Of a DNA stretch of 45,402 nucleotides, positions 6,545-14,109 are shown piece by piece. Both the position numbers and the translations under genes were made by a program. The DNA is from Lachnospiraceae bacterium. GTDB taxonomy: Bacteria > Bacillota > Clostridia > Lachnospirales > Lachnospiraceae. The stretch spans positions 1 to 45,402 of the forward strand of contig JAFRUR010000095.1 in the NCBI GenBank assembly GCA_017438775.1, given 5' to 3'. The notes under the pieces are model-generated. The model was not told where the DNA came from, did not search any database, and saw only the letters and a list, made by a program, of their open reading frames with translations. Each line of letters starts with the position of its first letter. The first letter of the stretch is position 1.

Positions 6545-7567
6545 ATGAGATTTCACATCCTCACCCTGTTTCCGGACATGGTGGAGCAGGGCCTTTCCAC
6601 GAGCATCCTGGGCCGCGCCCGGGAGGGCGGCTATATCGACGTGCGCGCGGTCAACATCCGCGACTACACGGAGGATAAGCACCTCCACGTGGACGATTAC
6701 CCCTACGGAGGCGGCGCGGGCATGGTGATGCAGCCCGGGCCGGTGGTGCGCGCCGTGCGTGCGGTGCAGGAAGAGATCCGCGCCCGGAAGGCCGCGGAGA
6801 CCGGAGAGCCGGCCGAAACCGCGCCGGAAGACGCCGCGCAGACCGGGTCCGCCGGGGCCGGGGCAAATGCCGTACAGGCCGATGCGGCGCCTGCAGATGC
6901 CGCGCAGCCCGGAGCCGGTTTTGTGCAGGCGGAAACGGCTGCGGATGACGGGAGCGGGATGCGCAAAGAGCGCGGCGCCCGCGTGGTGTATCTCTCCCCG
7001 CAGGGAAAGACCTTCACGCAGGACATGGCCCGGGAATACGCGAAGGAGGAGGATCTGATCCTTCTCTGCGGCCACTACGAGGGCCTGGACGAGCGCGCCA
7101 TCGAACTCGCAGTCACGGAGCAGGTCTCCATCGGGGACTACGTGCTCACGGGCGGAGAACTGGCCGCCATGGTTATGGTCGACGCCATTTCCCGCATGGT
7201 GCCCGGCGTCCTCTCCAATCAGGAGAGCGGCGAGGACGAGAGCTTCATGCAGGGCGTGCTGGAATATCCCCAGTATACGCGCCCGGAGGTCTTTGAGGGC
7301 CTTTCCGTGCCGGAGGTGCTGCTGTCCGGTCATCACGCGAATATCGCCTCCTGGCGCCGTATGGAGGCCCTGAGACGCACCCGGGAGCATCGGCCGGACA
7401 TGTTCGCAAAACTGGAACTTTCGAAGCAGGACAAAAAGCTTCTGGCGAAGCTCGATCAGGAGCTGCGGGAGAAGAAAGACGGAGCGTCCGGAGAGGTGCA
7501 GGATACGCAGAAAACCGCGCAATTGGAAAGCAAAAGACTTGACAACCGCGCAGCTTTCATAGTATAG
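6545..7567 (+). CDS. trmD: tRNA (guanine-N1-)-methyltransferase TrmD with a large Ala-rich insertion
   Basis: SPOUT methyltransferase that uses S-adenosylmethionine to make m1G37 in tRNAs and so prevents frameshifting. Knot and substrate motifs are present: [14 protein letters not shown] (49-62), YLSPQGKTF (149-157), [11 protein letters not shown] (174-184), [10 protein letters not shown] (196-205), PGVLSNQES. It has 340 residues against about 240-250 in most TrmD. Residues about 76-144, between PVVRAVRAV and [10 protein letters not shown], where others have about ten, are Ala/Gly/Asp-rich low complexity. The tail beyond about 300 is also long. Start ATG 6545 matches homologues ([10 protein letters not shown]); the ribosome site GGGAG is 8 bases upstream. 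The last codons contain the rplS promoter. Confidence 0.95.
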   Translation: MRFHILTLFPDMVEQGLSTSILGRAREGGYIDVRAVNIRDYTEDKHLHVDDYPYGGGAGMVMQPGPVVRAVRAVQEEIRARKAAETGEPAETAPEDAAQTGSAGAGANAVQADAAPADAAQPGAGFVQAETAADDGSGMRKERGARVVYLSPQGKTFTQDMAREYAKEEDLILLCGHYEGLDERAIELAVTEQVSIGDYVLTGGELAAMVMVDAISRMVPGVLSNQESGEDESFMQGVLEYPQYTRPEVFEGLSVPEVLLSGHHANIASWRRMEALRRTREHRPDMFAKLELSKQDKKLLAKLDQELREKKDGASGEVQDTQKTAQLESKRLDNRAAFIV

Positions 7568-7568
7568 T
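7539..7568 (+). promoter_or_regulatory. Promoter of rplS inside the 3' end of trmD
   Basis: TTGACA at 7539-7544, 18-base spacer, TATAGT at 7563-7568, ending one base past the trmD stop. Transcription would start near 7575, giving a leader of about 70 bases before rplS. That leader could hold an L19-type autoregulatory structure, which I cannot confirm by eye. Confidence 0.8.
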
Positions 7569-7646
7569 TATCAGGCTGTGACAAGAAAAGAGGTGTTCCG
7601 CTGTCGGGTGGTCCGTTACGAATGCCGCAACACAAGGAGGCAAAAC

Positions 7647-7994
7647 ATGAACGACATCATCAGAAAGATCGAAGAAGAGCAGCTCAAGGAGACCGCCCCG
7701 TCCTTCCGCATCGGCGACACCGTCCGTGTCCATGCGAAGATCAAGGAAGGTACCCGCGAGAGAATCCAGATCTTCGAGGGAACCGTGCTGAAGCGCCAGA
7801 ACGGCGGACTTCGCGAGACCTTCACCGTCCGCAAGTTCTCCAACGGCGTCGGCGTGGAAAAGACCTGGCCCCTGCATTCTCCCCATGTGGAGAAGGTGGA
7901 AGTGGTCCGCCGCGGTAAGGTCCGCAGAGCCAAGCTCAACTACCTGCGCGACCGCGTCGGCAAGGCCTCCAAGGTCAAGGAAGTCCTTCGCTGA
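7647..7994 (+). CDS. rplS: Ribosomal protein bL19
   Basis: Large-subunit protein at the 30S-50S interface, 115 residues, standard length. Family sequence throughout: [64 protein letters not shown] 7647 is chosen because AAGGAGG lies seven bases upstream and homologues begin there; the frame is open further back to 7578 without homology. It has its own promoter and a strong terminator, so it can be expressed apart from trmD. Confidence 0.98.
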   Translation: MNDIIRKIEEEQLKETAPSFRIGDTVRVHAKIKEGTRERIQIFEGTVLKRQNGGLRETFTVRKFSNGVGVEKTWPLHSPHVEKVEVVRRGKVRRAKLNYLRDRVGKASKVKEVLR

Positions 7995-8016
7995 TCGCAG
8001 TACTTCGAAATGTCGG

Positions 8017-8048
8017 GAGCGCGCCGCAGATGCGGCGCGCTCTTTTTT
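8017..8048 (+). terminator. Rho-independent terminator of rplS
   Basis: GAGCGCGCCGCA (8017-8028) pairs perfectly with TGCGGCGCGCTC (8031-8042), followed at once by T6 (8043-8048). This closes the trmD-rplS transcript. Confidence 0.92.
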
Positions 8049-8104
8049 GTGCCCGGAAGGCGTGCGGTGCCCCGGCTTCGCACCTGCAAAATGGGTGCCC
8101 GCTG

Positions 8105-8133
8105 TTGCGAATCCGCGGAAACTGCGGTATAAT
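8105..8133 (+). promoter_or_regulatory. Promoter of the lepB-rbgA-lepB-rnhB cluster
   Basis: TTGCGA at 8105-8110, 17-base spacer, TATAAT at 8128-8133. Expected start about 8140, giving a leader of about 70 bases before the GTG start at 8213. Confidence 0.8.
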
Positions 8134-8212
8134 ATCATAGTTTCAAAAATGGGGCATTGTGTGCTCGCATCCCCCGGTGCGAAGGACCGCCCCCTGTCAG
8201 AGAGGATCCGCC

Positions 8213-8776
8213 GTGCCGTTAGAAAACGAAAAACGCTGGAGCGCACAGAAGATCATACGCAGGCTGGCCGCGCTGGCTTTTGTCTGCGCGCTCGCCGTGT
8301 TTACGGCGCGCTTTCTCCTGTATCCCTTCCCAGTCCAGGGCCGCTCGATGGAGCCGGCCGCGAAGGCGGGAGACGTGGTCCTGGTGAACCGCATCCGCTA
8401 CCGCCTCTCGGATCCCGCCCGCGGGGATGTCGTCCTCTTCGCGCGGCCTGACGGCGTGCGTTCCTTAAAGCGCATCATCGGTCTGCCCGGGGAAACGGTG
8501 CAGATCTCCGGGGGACAGATCCTGATCGACGGGAAGGTCCTCTTTTCCGGGAGCGATCCGCTCACAGTCTCCTTTGCGGGACGCGCTGCGGATCCGGTCC
8601 GTCTGGGGGAGGACGAATACTTCCTTCTGGGTGACCGCGACGACTCCAGCGAGGACAGCCGCAACGCCAGAGTGGGGGCGGCGCGCCGCTCCGATCTCGT
8701 CGGAAAGGCCTGGTTCGTCCTGTGGCCTCCGGACGACTTCGGCATGATGGCCGGACGCCGGCTCAGACTTCGATAG
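8213..8776 (+). CDS. lepB: Type I signal peptidase, first copy
   Basis: Membrane serine protease that removes signal peptides from exported proteins; 187 residues. One N-terminal membrane segment (about 17-36), catalytic serine S45 in QGRSMEP, general-base lysine K86 in SLKRIIGLPGE, and the C-terminal box GDRDDSSEDSR at 140-150. The usual form of that box is GDNRxxSxDSR, so N is replaced by R and R by D while the terminal S-x-DSR is kept. GTG 8213 has AGAGG seven bases before it and is preferred to GTG 8159, which has no ribosome site. The gene is followed after 15 bases by rbgA and then by a second signal peptidase. Confidence 0.93.
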   Translation: MPLENEKRWSAQKIIRRLAALAFVCALAVFTARFLLYPFPVQGRSMEPAAKAGDVVLVNRIRYRLSDPARGDVVLFARPDGVRSLKRIIGLPGETVQISGGQILIDGKVLFSGSDPLTVSFAGRAADPVRLGEDEYFLLGDRDDSSEDSRNARVGAARRSDLVGKAWFVLWPPDDFGMMAGRRLRLR

Positions 8777-8791
8777 AAAGGCAGGGACAGC

Positions 8792-9637
8792 ATGGAGATT
8801 CAATGGTATCCCGGCCATATGACCAAAGCCCGCCGCGCGATGCAGGAAGACATCAAGCTGGTGGATCTCATCATCGAGATCCTGGATGCGCGTGTCCCGC
8901 GCTCCAGCCGCAATCCCGACATCGCAGAGCTGGGGAAGAACAAATTCCGTCTGATCGTGCTCAACAAGGCCGACCTTGCGGACCCCGCCGTCACGGCGGC
9001 CTGGGAGACGTATTTTCAGGCGCAGGGTGCCTTCGTGGCCGCCCTTGACGCCCGCACGCGCGGACAGATGCCCGCACTTCTCAAAACGGTGCGGGAGGCC
9101 TGCCGGGAGAAGATCGAGCGCGACCGCCGCCGCGGCATTCTGGGACGGCCCGTGCGCGCCATGGTGGCGGGCATCCCCAACGTGGGAAAGAGCACCCTCA
9201 TCAATTCCCTCGCGGGAAAAAGCGTCGCGAAAACCGGGAACAAGCCCGGCGTGACGCGCGGAGACCAGTGGATCCGCTTAAACCGCGAGGTGGAACTTCT
9301 GGACACGCCCGGGATCCTCTGGCCCAAGTTCGGGGACCCGCAGGTGGGGCGGCATCTGGCTGCCATCGGCTCCGTCCGGGACGAGATCCTCGACCGCGAA
9401 GAACTCGCGGCGGAGGTCCTGCGGCTTCTTCGGGAGCATTATCCGGAGGACCTTGCGGCCCGTTTCCCGGATCTTCCGGAGCAGGGGCCGGAGGCTCTCA
9501 TGCAGATCGCGGAATCCAGAAAAGCCGTCAAAAAGGGCGGAGAACCTGACACGGAAAAAGCGGCCGCCATCCTGCTGGAGGAGTTCCGCAGCGGGAAACT
9601 GGGAAGAATCAGCCTGGAGCGGCCGGAGGAAGGATAA
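8792..9637 (+). CDS. rbgA: Ribosome biogenesis GTPase RbgA (YlqF)
   Basis: Circularly permuted GTPase needed for late 50S assembly in Bacillota; 281 residues. Motifs occur in permuted order: NKAD (58-61), then GIPNVGKSTLIN (127-138), then DTPGILWPKF (171-180). The N-terminus WYPGHMTKA is diagnostic, with DARVPRSSRNP after it. The C-terminal helical domain binds 23S rRNA. Start ATG follows AAAGGCAGGGAC. Its stop is directly followed by the ATG of the second signal peptidase, so the two are probably translationally coupled. Confidence 0.97.
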   Translation: MEIQWYPGHMTKARRAMQEDIKLVDLIIEILDARVPRSSRNPDIAELGKNKFRLIVLNKADLADPAVTAAWETYFQAQGAFVAALDARTRGQMPALLKTVREACREKIERDRRRGILGRPVRAMVAGIPNVGKSTLINSLAGKSVAKTGNKPGVTRGDQWIRLNREVELLDTPGILWPKFGDPQVGRHLAAIGSVRDEILDREELAAEVLRLLREHYPEDLAARFPDLPEQGPEALMQIAESRKAVKKGGEPDTEKAAAILLEEFRSGKLGRISLERPEEG

Positions 9638-10219
9638 ATGGAAGAAGAAAAGACGTTTGATCAGGAGATTCCGGTAAAGAAGTTTCCGCTGCTCAGGAAC
9701 CTGCTGCAGATCGTCCTGTATCTGGGCGGCATCCTGCTGGTGTCCTTCCTGCTGGTCACCTATGTGATCCAGCGCACGGTGGTCAGCGGAGATTCCATGA
9801 ACAACTACCTGCACGACGGGGACAATATCCTCGTGGAGAAGCTTTCCTACCGCTTCGGCGACGTGGAGCGCTTCGACATCGTCGTGTTCGAGGTCCCGTA
9901 CGAGCCCAAGGGCACGTATTACATCAAGCGCGTCATCGGCCTTCCCGGGGAAACGGTGCAGATCGTGGACAGCCAGATCTACATCAACGGACAGGTGCTG
10001 GAGGAAAACTACGGCAAGGACAGGATCCGCGAGGGCGGCATCGCCTCGCAGCCGATCACGCTGGGACCGGACGAATACTTTGTCATGGGCGACAACCGGA
10101 ACAACTCCACGGACAGCCGCAGCCAGCGTCTGGGGCCGGTAAAGAAGGGGACGTTCATCGGCAAGGCCTGGGTGCGGATCTTCCCGTTCTCCGGCTTCGG
10201 CGTCCTCCGGCACCAATGA
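9638..10219 (+). CDS. lepB: Type I signal peptidase, second copy
   Basis: 193 residues, one membrane segment at about 22-43, catalytic S53 in SGDSMNNYL, lysine K97 in YYIKRVIGLPGE, and canonical GDNRNNSTDSR at 151-161. It is more canonical in its motifs than the first copy 1.4 kb upstream, and the two proteins are clearly diverged paralogues. ATG 9638 directly follows the rbgA stop, and the last four bases overlap the start of rnhB. Housekeeping preprotein processing is the likely role; substrate differences between the two are unknown. Confidence 0.96.
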   Translation: MEEEKTFDQEIPVKKFPLLRNLLQIVLYLGGILLVSFLLVTYVIQRTVVSGDSMNNYLHDGDNILVEKLSYRFGDVERFDIVVFEVPYEPKGTYYIKRVIGLPGETVQIVDSQIYINGQVLEENYGKDRIREGGIASQPITLGPDEYFVMGDNRNNSTDSRSQRLGPVKKGTFIGKAWVRIFPFSGFGVLRHQ

Positions 10220-10977
10220 GCGCCCTGAGTATCGCTGCCGTGCGCGAGCGGCTGGCAGACCTGACCGGAGACGCCCTTGCAGCGGAGATCGCCGCGCTGG
10301 CCGGAGATGACCGTGCGGGCGTCCGCGCCGCGGTGGAATCCGCGAAAAAGCGCGAAGAACGGCGTCTTGCGGAACTCGCCCGTCTGGAGAAGATGAGTGA
10401 ATTTGAGCGCAAATACGCGTCTCTGGGGCCCATCTGCGGCATGGACGAGGCCGGCCGCGGCCCGCTGGCGGGTCCCGTCGTGGCGGCAGCCGTGGTGCTG
10501 CCGGAGGGATGTCTCATCCCCTATGTGAACGATTCCAAGCAGCTCTCGGAGAAGCGCCGCGAGGAACTCTACGACGTCATCATGGAAAAGGCGCTGTCCG
10601 TCGGCGTGGGCATGGCCAGCCCGGAGAGGATCGATCAGATCAATATCCTGCAGGCGGACTACGAAGCCATGCGGGAAGCCGTCTCCAAACTGACGGTGCG
10701 CCCCGCGGTGTTCTTAAACGATGCGGTCACGGTGCCGGGCCTTGCCGGAAAGCAGGTCGCCATCGTGAAGGGCGACGCCCGCTCGATCTCCATCGCGGCG
10801 GCCAGCATCATCGCCAAGGTCACGCGTGACCGGCTGATGAAGCAGTATGACGAGCTGTTCCCGGAGTACGGCTTTGCCGGCCACAAGGGCTACGGGAGCG
10901 CGCAGCATATCGCGAAACTGAAGGAACTCGGCCCCTGCCCGATTCACCGCAGGAGCTTTATCGGACATTTCGTTTGA
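10216..10977 (+). CDS. rnhB: Ribonuclease HII
   Basis: Cleaves RNA in RNA/DNA hybrids and starts removal of single ribonucleotides from DNA. The catalytic DEAGRGPLAGPVV begins at D77-E78; other acidic residues lie in the NDSKQLSEKRRE region and in SIAAASIIAKVTRDR. 253 residues. An N-terminal extension of about 70 residues, helical and charged, precedes the core, as in many Bacillota RNases HII. ATG 10216 overlaps the signal peptidase stop by four bases, the classic rbgA-lepB-rnhB order. Confidence 0.96.
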   Translation: MSALSIAAVRERLADLTGDALAAEIAALAGDDRAGVRAAVESAKKREERRLAELARLEKMSEFERKYASLGPICGMDEAGRGPLAGPVVAAAVVLPEGCLIPYVNDSKQLSEKRREELYDVIMEKALSVGVGMASPERIDQINILQADYEAMREAVSKLTVRPAVFLNDAVTVPGLAGKQVAIVKGDARSISIAAASIIAKVTRDRLMKQYDELFPEYGFAGHKGYGSAQHIAKLKELGPCPIHRRSFIGHFV

Positions 10978-10995
10978 CGCACAGCAGATGACCCG

Positions 10996-11029
10996 CGGAG
11001 GAAAACGGCCGCTTTCGGCCGGTCCTCCG
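10996..11029 (+). other. Stem-loop in the rnhB-yraN gap
   Basis: CGGAGGA (10996-11002) pairs with TCCTCCG (11023-11029), enclosing an inner CGGCC/GGCCG-type stem. No T run follows, so it is not a standard terminator. It ends ten bases before the ribosome binding site of yraN and could influence translation or mRNA processing. Confidence 0.4.
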
Positions 11030-11049
11030 GATCACGAGTGGAGGCGCCT

Positions 11050-11409
11050 TTGATCTATCAGAACAACCGCCGCATCGGCACCGGATACGAGACGCGGGCA
11101 GCCCTCTTTCTGGAGGAGGCCGGCTGCCGCATCCTGGAGAGAAACTACCGGTGCCGGCTGGGAGAGATCGACCTGATCGCGGAGCAGGACGGCGTCCTCG
11201 TCTTCGTGGAGGTCAAGTTCCGCGAGGGAAGCGGCGCCGGAGACCCGCTCGAGGCCGTCGGCGTGCGCAAACAGCAGACCATCTACCGCGTTGCGCAGCA
11301 GTACCTCCTGTCACACGGACTGTCGGAAGAAACGCCGTGCCGCTTTGACGTCATCGGCATGACGCGGGAGACCGTCCGCCACATCGAAAACGCCTTCGGA
11401 GGGATGTGA
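11050..11409 (+). CDS. yraN: YraN family (UPF0102) putative endonuclease-like protein
   Basis: Small protein with a restriction-endonuclease-like fold of unknown role, commonly found after rnhB. Motifs: GTGYETRAALFLEEAGCRILERNYR in parts, then GEIDLIAEQDGVLVFVEVKFR, whose E-x-D...E-x-K pattern matches the nuclease-fold active site. TTG 11050 is preferred as start (119 residues) because GTGGAGG ends five bases upstream; the GTG at 11038 would be part of that ribosome site. The next gene starts one base after its stop. Confidence 0.9.
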   Translation: MIYQNNRRIGTGYETRAALFLEEAGCRILERNYRCRLGEIDLIAEQDGVLVFVEVKFREGSGAGDPLEAVGVRKQQTIYRVAQQYLLSHGLSEETPCRFDVIGMTRETVRHIENAFGGM

Positions 11410-11410
11410 C

Positions 11411-12016
11411 ATGCAGAGCATACCGGCGCCGGGAGAGATCTACCGGCATTTCAAGGGAAACACCTACAAGGTCCTGGCACTCGCGGCCGATTCCGAGACG
11501 GAGGAACTCGTGGTGGTCTACCAGGCGCTGTACGACGGCCGTGGCATCTGGGTGCGTCCGCTCACGGCCTTCATCGAGCGCCTGGACCGCGAAAAGTACC
11601 CGGAGGCCGCGCAGGAGTTCCGCTTCGAGAGGATCTCGGAGGCAAAGGAGACGCTTGCGGGTTTTGCGGAGCCGGAACGTGCGCCTGGGGCGCCCGCGGC
11701 TATGGAAGAAAGCGGTGCATCCGCCCCTCAAGGCGCAGCTGCGGGACCCGCCGCGCCTGCGAACGCGGCGGCCCGGAACGCTTCAAAGGATGAGGACGGG
11801 ACGCAGATCCTGCTGAACTTTTTTGACGCGCAGGAGATGCAGGAAAAACTGGATATCCTGATGCGCGGCCAGGGCCTGCTGAGCACGGACATGCTTGTCG
11901 CGGCGGCAGAGAGTCTTGACGTTCCGGTGCCGAACCGGGCCGTGAAGGAGATCCTGTTTGCGGACATCGTGAGCACCCTCAAGATGCGCATCCGCTACGA
12001 GAAGGGACGCAGGTGA
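11411..12016 (+). CDS. DUF1653 domain protein with C-terminal extension
   Basis: Residues 1-65 form a DUF1653 domain (PGEIYRHFKGNTYKVL, VVYQALYDGRGIWVRPLTAF), usually a free-standing protein of 60-80 residues of unknown function. Here a Ala/Pro-rich linker (88-128) joins it to a C-terminal part of about 70 residues (TQILLNFFDAQEMQEKLDIL, GLLSTDMLVAAAESLDVPVP) that looks like a compact helical domain and that I do not recognise. Total 201 residues. ATG 11411 is one base after yraN, with GGAGGG ten bases upstream, so it is probably co-translated. Confidence 0.8.
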   Translation: MQSIPAPGEIYRHFKGNTYKVLALAADSETEELVVVYQALYDGRGIWVRPLTAFIERLDREKYPEAAQEFRFERISEAKETLAGFAEPERAPGAPAAMEESGASAPQGAAAGPAAPANAAARNASKDEDGTQILLNFFDAQEMQEKLDILMRGQGLLSTDMLVAAAESLDVPVPNRAVKEILFADIVSTLKMRIRYEKGRR

Positions 12017-12035
12017 TCCCCTCGCTTAAGTTTTT

Positions 12036-12137
12036 CCGGAAAGGGCTGTCCTGACAGGCGTCCTTCCGGGCAGAGACCGGAGCGGCCGTTTCGGGCTGCG
12101 AAGACTGTCCGGCGGCTTTTCAGGCCGGGCCGGACAG
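12036..12137 (+). other. Two stacked hairpins upstream of the cytidylate-kinase-like gene
   Basis: Hairpin one: CCGGAA (12036-12041) with TTCCGG (12064-12069), plus inner GG/CC and CTGTC/GACAG stems. Hairpin two: CTGTCCGGC (12105-12113) with GCCGGACAG (12129-12137), plus inner GGC/GCC. Neither is followed by T's, and they fill much of the 192-base gap. A structured leader or processing region is possible; no known riboswitch class was recognised. Confidence 0.35.
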
Positions 12138-12208
12138 GCACCGGGATGAGGGGGGGCGGAATAACGGCATCAAAAGACGCAGGTCTTAAGAAAAAAGGAG
12201 GAAAGGAC

Positions 12209-12802
12209 ATGGGACACAGAGTGGTGACGATCGGCCGCCAGTACGGGAGCGGCGGAAAAGAAGTCGGCGAAAAGCTCGCCGCAAAACTCGGGATTCCCTG
12301 CTACGACTGGCATCTGATCCAGATGGCCGCAGAGCGCGGGGGATTTGACCTGGAGCGCGTGACCGAGATGGACGAAAAGGCTGCCAGCCCCTGGTCCTAC
12401 GGCGGCGCGGGGACCGCGGTGGATTTCTTCTCCTACAGCGGCAATATGAACGACCAGCTCCAGCGCCTGCAGGCGGATATCATCCGCGAACTGGCGGCCA
12501 AGGAGGACTGCGTCATCGTCGGGCGCTGCGCGGATTCCGTGCTCAAGGGGGAGTGCCTCTCGGCCTTCATCTATGCGACCGACAACGCGCGCATCAAGCG
12601 CCTGCGCAACAAGTACGGCCTCTCCGAAAAGGAGGCGGTGCAGCGCATGAAGGGCATCGACAAGAAGCGCGCCGCGTACTACAACTATTATTCCGACAAG
12701 ACCTGGGGCGAGAAGGAGAGCTATGACATCATGCTGTCCAGCTCCGACCTTGGGATCGATGCCTGCGTGGATATCCTCGCGGAGCTGTACGAGAAAATGT
12801 GA
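12209..12802 (+). CDS. Cytidylate kinase-like family protein
   Basis: 197 residues. An N-terminal nucleotide-binding loop, TIGRQYGSGGKEVGEKLA, belongs to the cytidylate-kinase-like family widespread in Clostridia, which is distinct from true Cmk. Further family features: IIRELAAKEDCVIVGRCADSVL and the basic RIKRLRNKYGLSEKEA stretch of the lid region. Substrate is not established for the family. ATG 12209 is chosen for its AAGGAGGAAAGGAC ribosome site; the upstream in-frame 21 codons have no support. A terminator follows. Confidence 0.88.
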   Translation: MGHRVVTIGRQYGSGGKEVGEKLAAKLGIPCYDWHLIQMAAERGGFDLERVTEMDEKAASPWSYGGAGTAVDFFSYSGNMNDQLQRLQADIIRELAAKEDCVIVGRCADSVLKGECLSAFIYATDNARIKRLRNKYGLSEKEAVQRMKGIDKKRAAYYNYYSDKTWGEKESYDIMLSSSDLGIDACVDILAELYEKM

Positions 12803-12810
12803 GCAATCGA

Positions 12811-12841
12811 AAAGCCGCCCGATCGCACTGCGGGCGGCTTT
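12811..12841. terminator. Bidirectional hairpin between the cytidylate-kinase-like gene and asnA
   Basis: AAAGCCGCCCG (12811-12821) and CGGGCGGCTTT (12831-12841) form a perfect 11-pair stem with a nine-base loop. The short A and T tracts are part of the stem on both sides, and the flanking genes converge on it, so it can end both transcripts. Confidence 0.8.
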
Positions 12842-12864
12842 GTGATACTGTGTGTCAGGAGCGC

Positions 12865-13872
12865 TTACAGCAGCTGGATGCCTCCGGCTTCGCAGGCGCG
12901 CATCGTCTCTTCGTCCCAGACGGAGGCCTGCACCTCGCCCACGTGCACCTTCCCGAGAAGGAGCATGCAGACGCGGCTCTGGCCGATGCCGCCGCCGATG
13001 GTCAGCGGCAGGGTGCCGTCCAGAAGCATCTTGTGGAAGGGGAGACTGCGGCGGTCATCGCAACCCGCGGCCGTCAGCTGACGGTCCAGGGCGGCGGAAT
13101 CGACGCGGATGCCCATGGAAGAGAGTTCCAGGGCCCTCTGAAGCGGCGCGTGCCAGTACAGAAGGTCGCCGTTTAAGGTCCAGTCGTCGTAGTCCGGGGC
13201 GCGCCCGTCGTGCGGCTCTCCGTTGGAGAGCGGATCGCCGATCTTCATGATGAACACGGTGCCGTATTCCTGCGCGGCCCTGTCCTCGCGCTCGCGGGGA
13301 GAAAGGTCCGGATAGCGGTCCAGAAGCTCCTGGGACGTGAGGAAAGTGACGTCGCGGGACACCTCGGTGTCGAGCTGTTCGAACTCGTATTTGAGCTCCT
13401 CCAGCGTCCCGGCGATAACGCCGGCAATGCGGGTCACGGTATCGCGCAGATAGGCCTCCGTGCGCTCCTCGGGCAGGATCACCTTCTCCCAGTCCCACTG
13501 GTCCACGTAGACGGAGTGGGTGTTGTCGAGATCTTCGTCGCGGCGGATGGCGTTCATGTCGGTGAGAAGGCCGCGGCCGGGGCGGAACCCGTAGCGGTAG
13601 AGCGCCAGGCGCTTCCACTTGGCCAGGGAATGCACGACCTCCGCACAGATGCCCGCAGCGGGCACATCAAAGGAGACCGGACGCTCCACGCCGTTTAAGT
13701 TGTCGTTGATGCCCAGGGCCGGATCCACGAAGAGGGGGGCCGTCACGCGCTTTAAGTGCAGGGCGAGGCAGAGTTTCTTCATGAAAATGCCCTTGATCAT
13801 GCCGATGGCCTTCTGCGTGTCGTAGAGGCCGAGGATGGGCTGGTAGTTTTCCGGGACATAAACGCTGTTCAT
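12865..13872 (-). CDS. asnA: Aspartate-ammonia ligase (asparagine synthetase A)
   Basis: Makes asparagine from aspartate, ammonia and ATP through an aspartyl-AMP intermediate; related to class II aminoacyl-tRNA synthetases. 335 residues, normal for AsnA. Family sequence throughout: LGINDNLNGVERPVSFDV, VHSLAKWKRLALYRYGF, VYVDQWDWEKVI, GGGIGQSRVCMLLLGK near the end (the motif-3-like ATP site). Start ATG 13872 has GAGGTGA upstream. Monocistronic, minus strand, divergent from the flavoprotein gene. Two TATACTGT repeats lie just before it and may include its -10 element. Confidence 0.97.
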   Translation of the reverse strand: MNSVYVPENYQPILGLYDTQKAIGMIKGIFMKKLCLALHLKRVTAPLFVDPALGINDNLNGVERPVSFDVPAAGICAEVVHSLAKWKRLALYRYGFRPGRGLLTDMNAIRRDEDLDNTHSVYVDQWDWEKVILPEERTEAYLRDTVTRIAGVIAGTLEELKYEFEQLDTEVSRDVTFLTSQELLDRYPDLSPREREDRAAQEYGTVFIMKIGDPLSNGEPHDGRAPDYDDWTLNGDLLYWHAPLQRALELSSMGIRVDSAALDRQLTAAGCDDRRSLPFHKMLLDGTLPLTIGGGIGQSRVCMLLLGKVHVGEVQASVWDEETMRACEAGGIQLL

Positions 13873-14109
13873 GTGATCACCTCACAGTATAACCTGTTTT
13901 CCCTACAGTATACTCGGGGAACGACCGGCAGGCAAGCGTATTTTTCCGCATTTCTTACGGCGGAACGGAGCGGCAGGACAGGACGGGCCGCACGGGGAGG
14001 CAGGCGGTCCCGAACGGACCGCAAAACTGTGCGTACCTCAGACAGCCGCAAAGCAGAGCAGTACATGATCGGCCGCGCAGAGCGGGCGATACGGAAGGAG
14101 AGAAGAGAT

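Noticed and set aside
5708-7522. 604-codon minus-strand frame opposite rimM-trmD
   Set aside because: Antisense shadow; no homology and no ribosome site.
10996-11029. rnhB-yraN hairpin as a terminator
   Set aside because: No T run on either strand, and yraN follows with a strong ribosome site.
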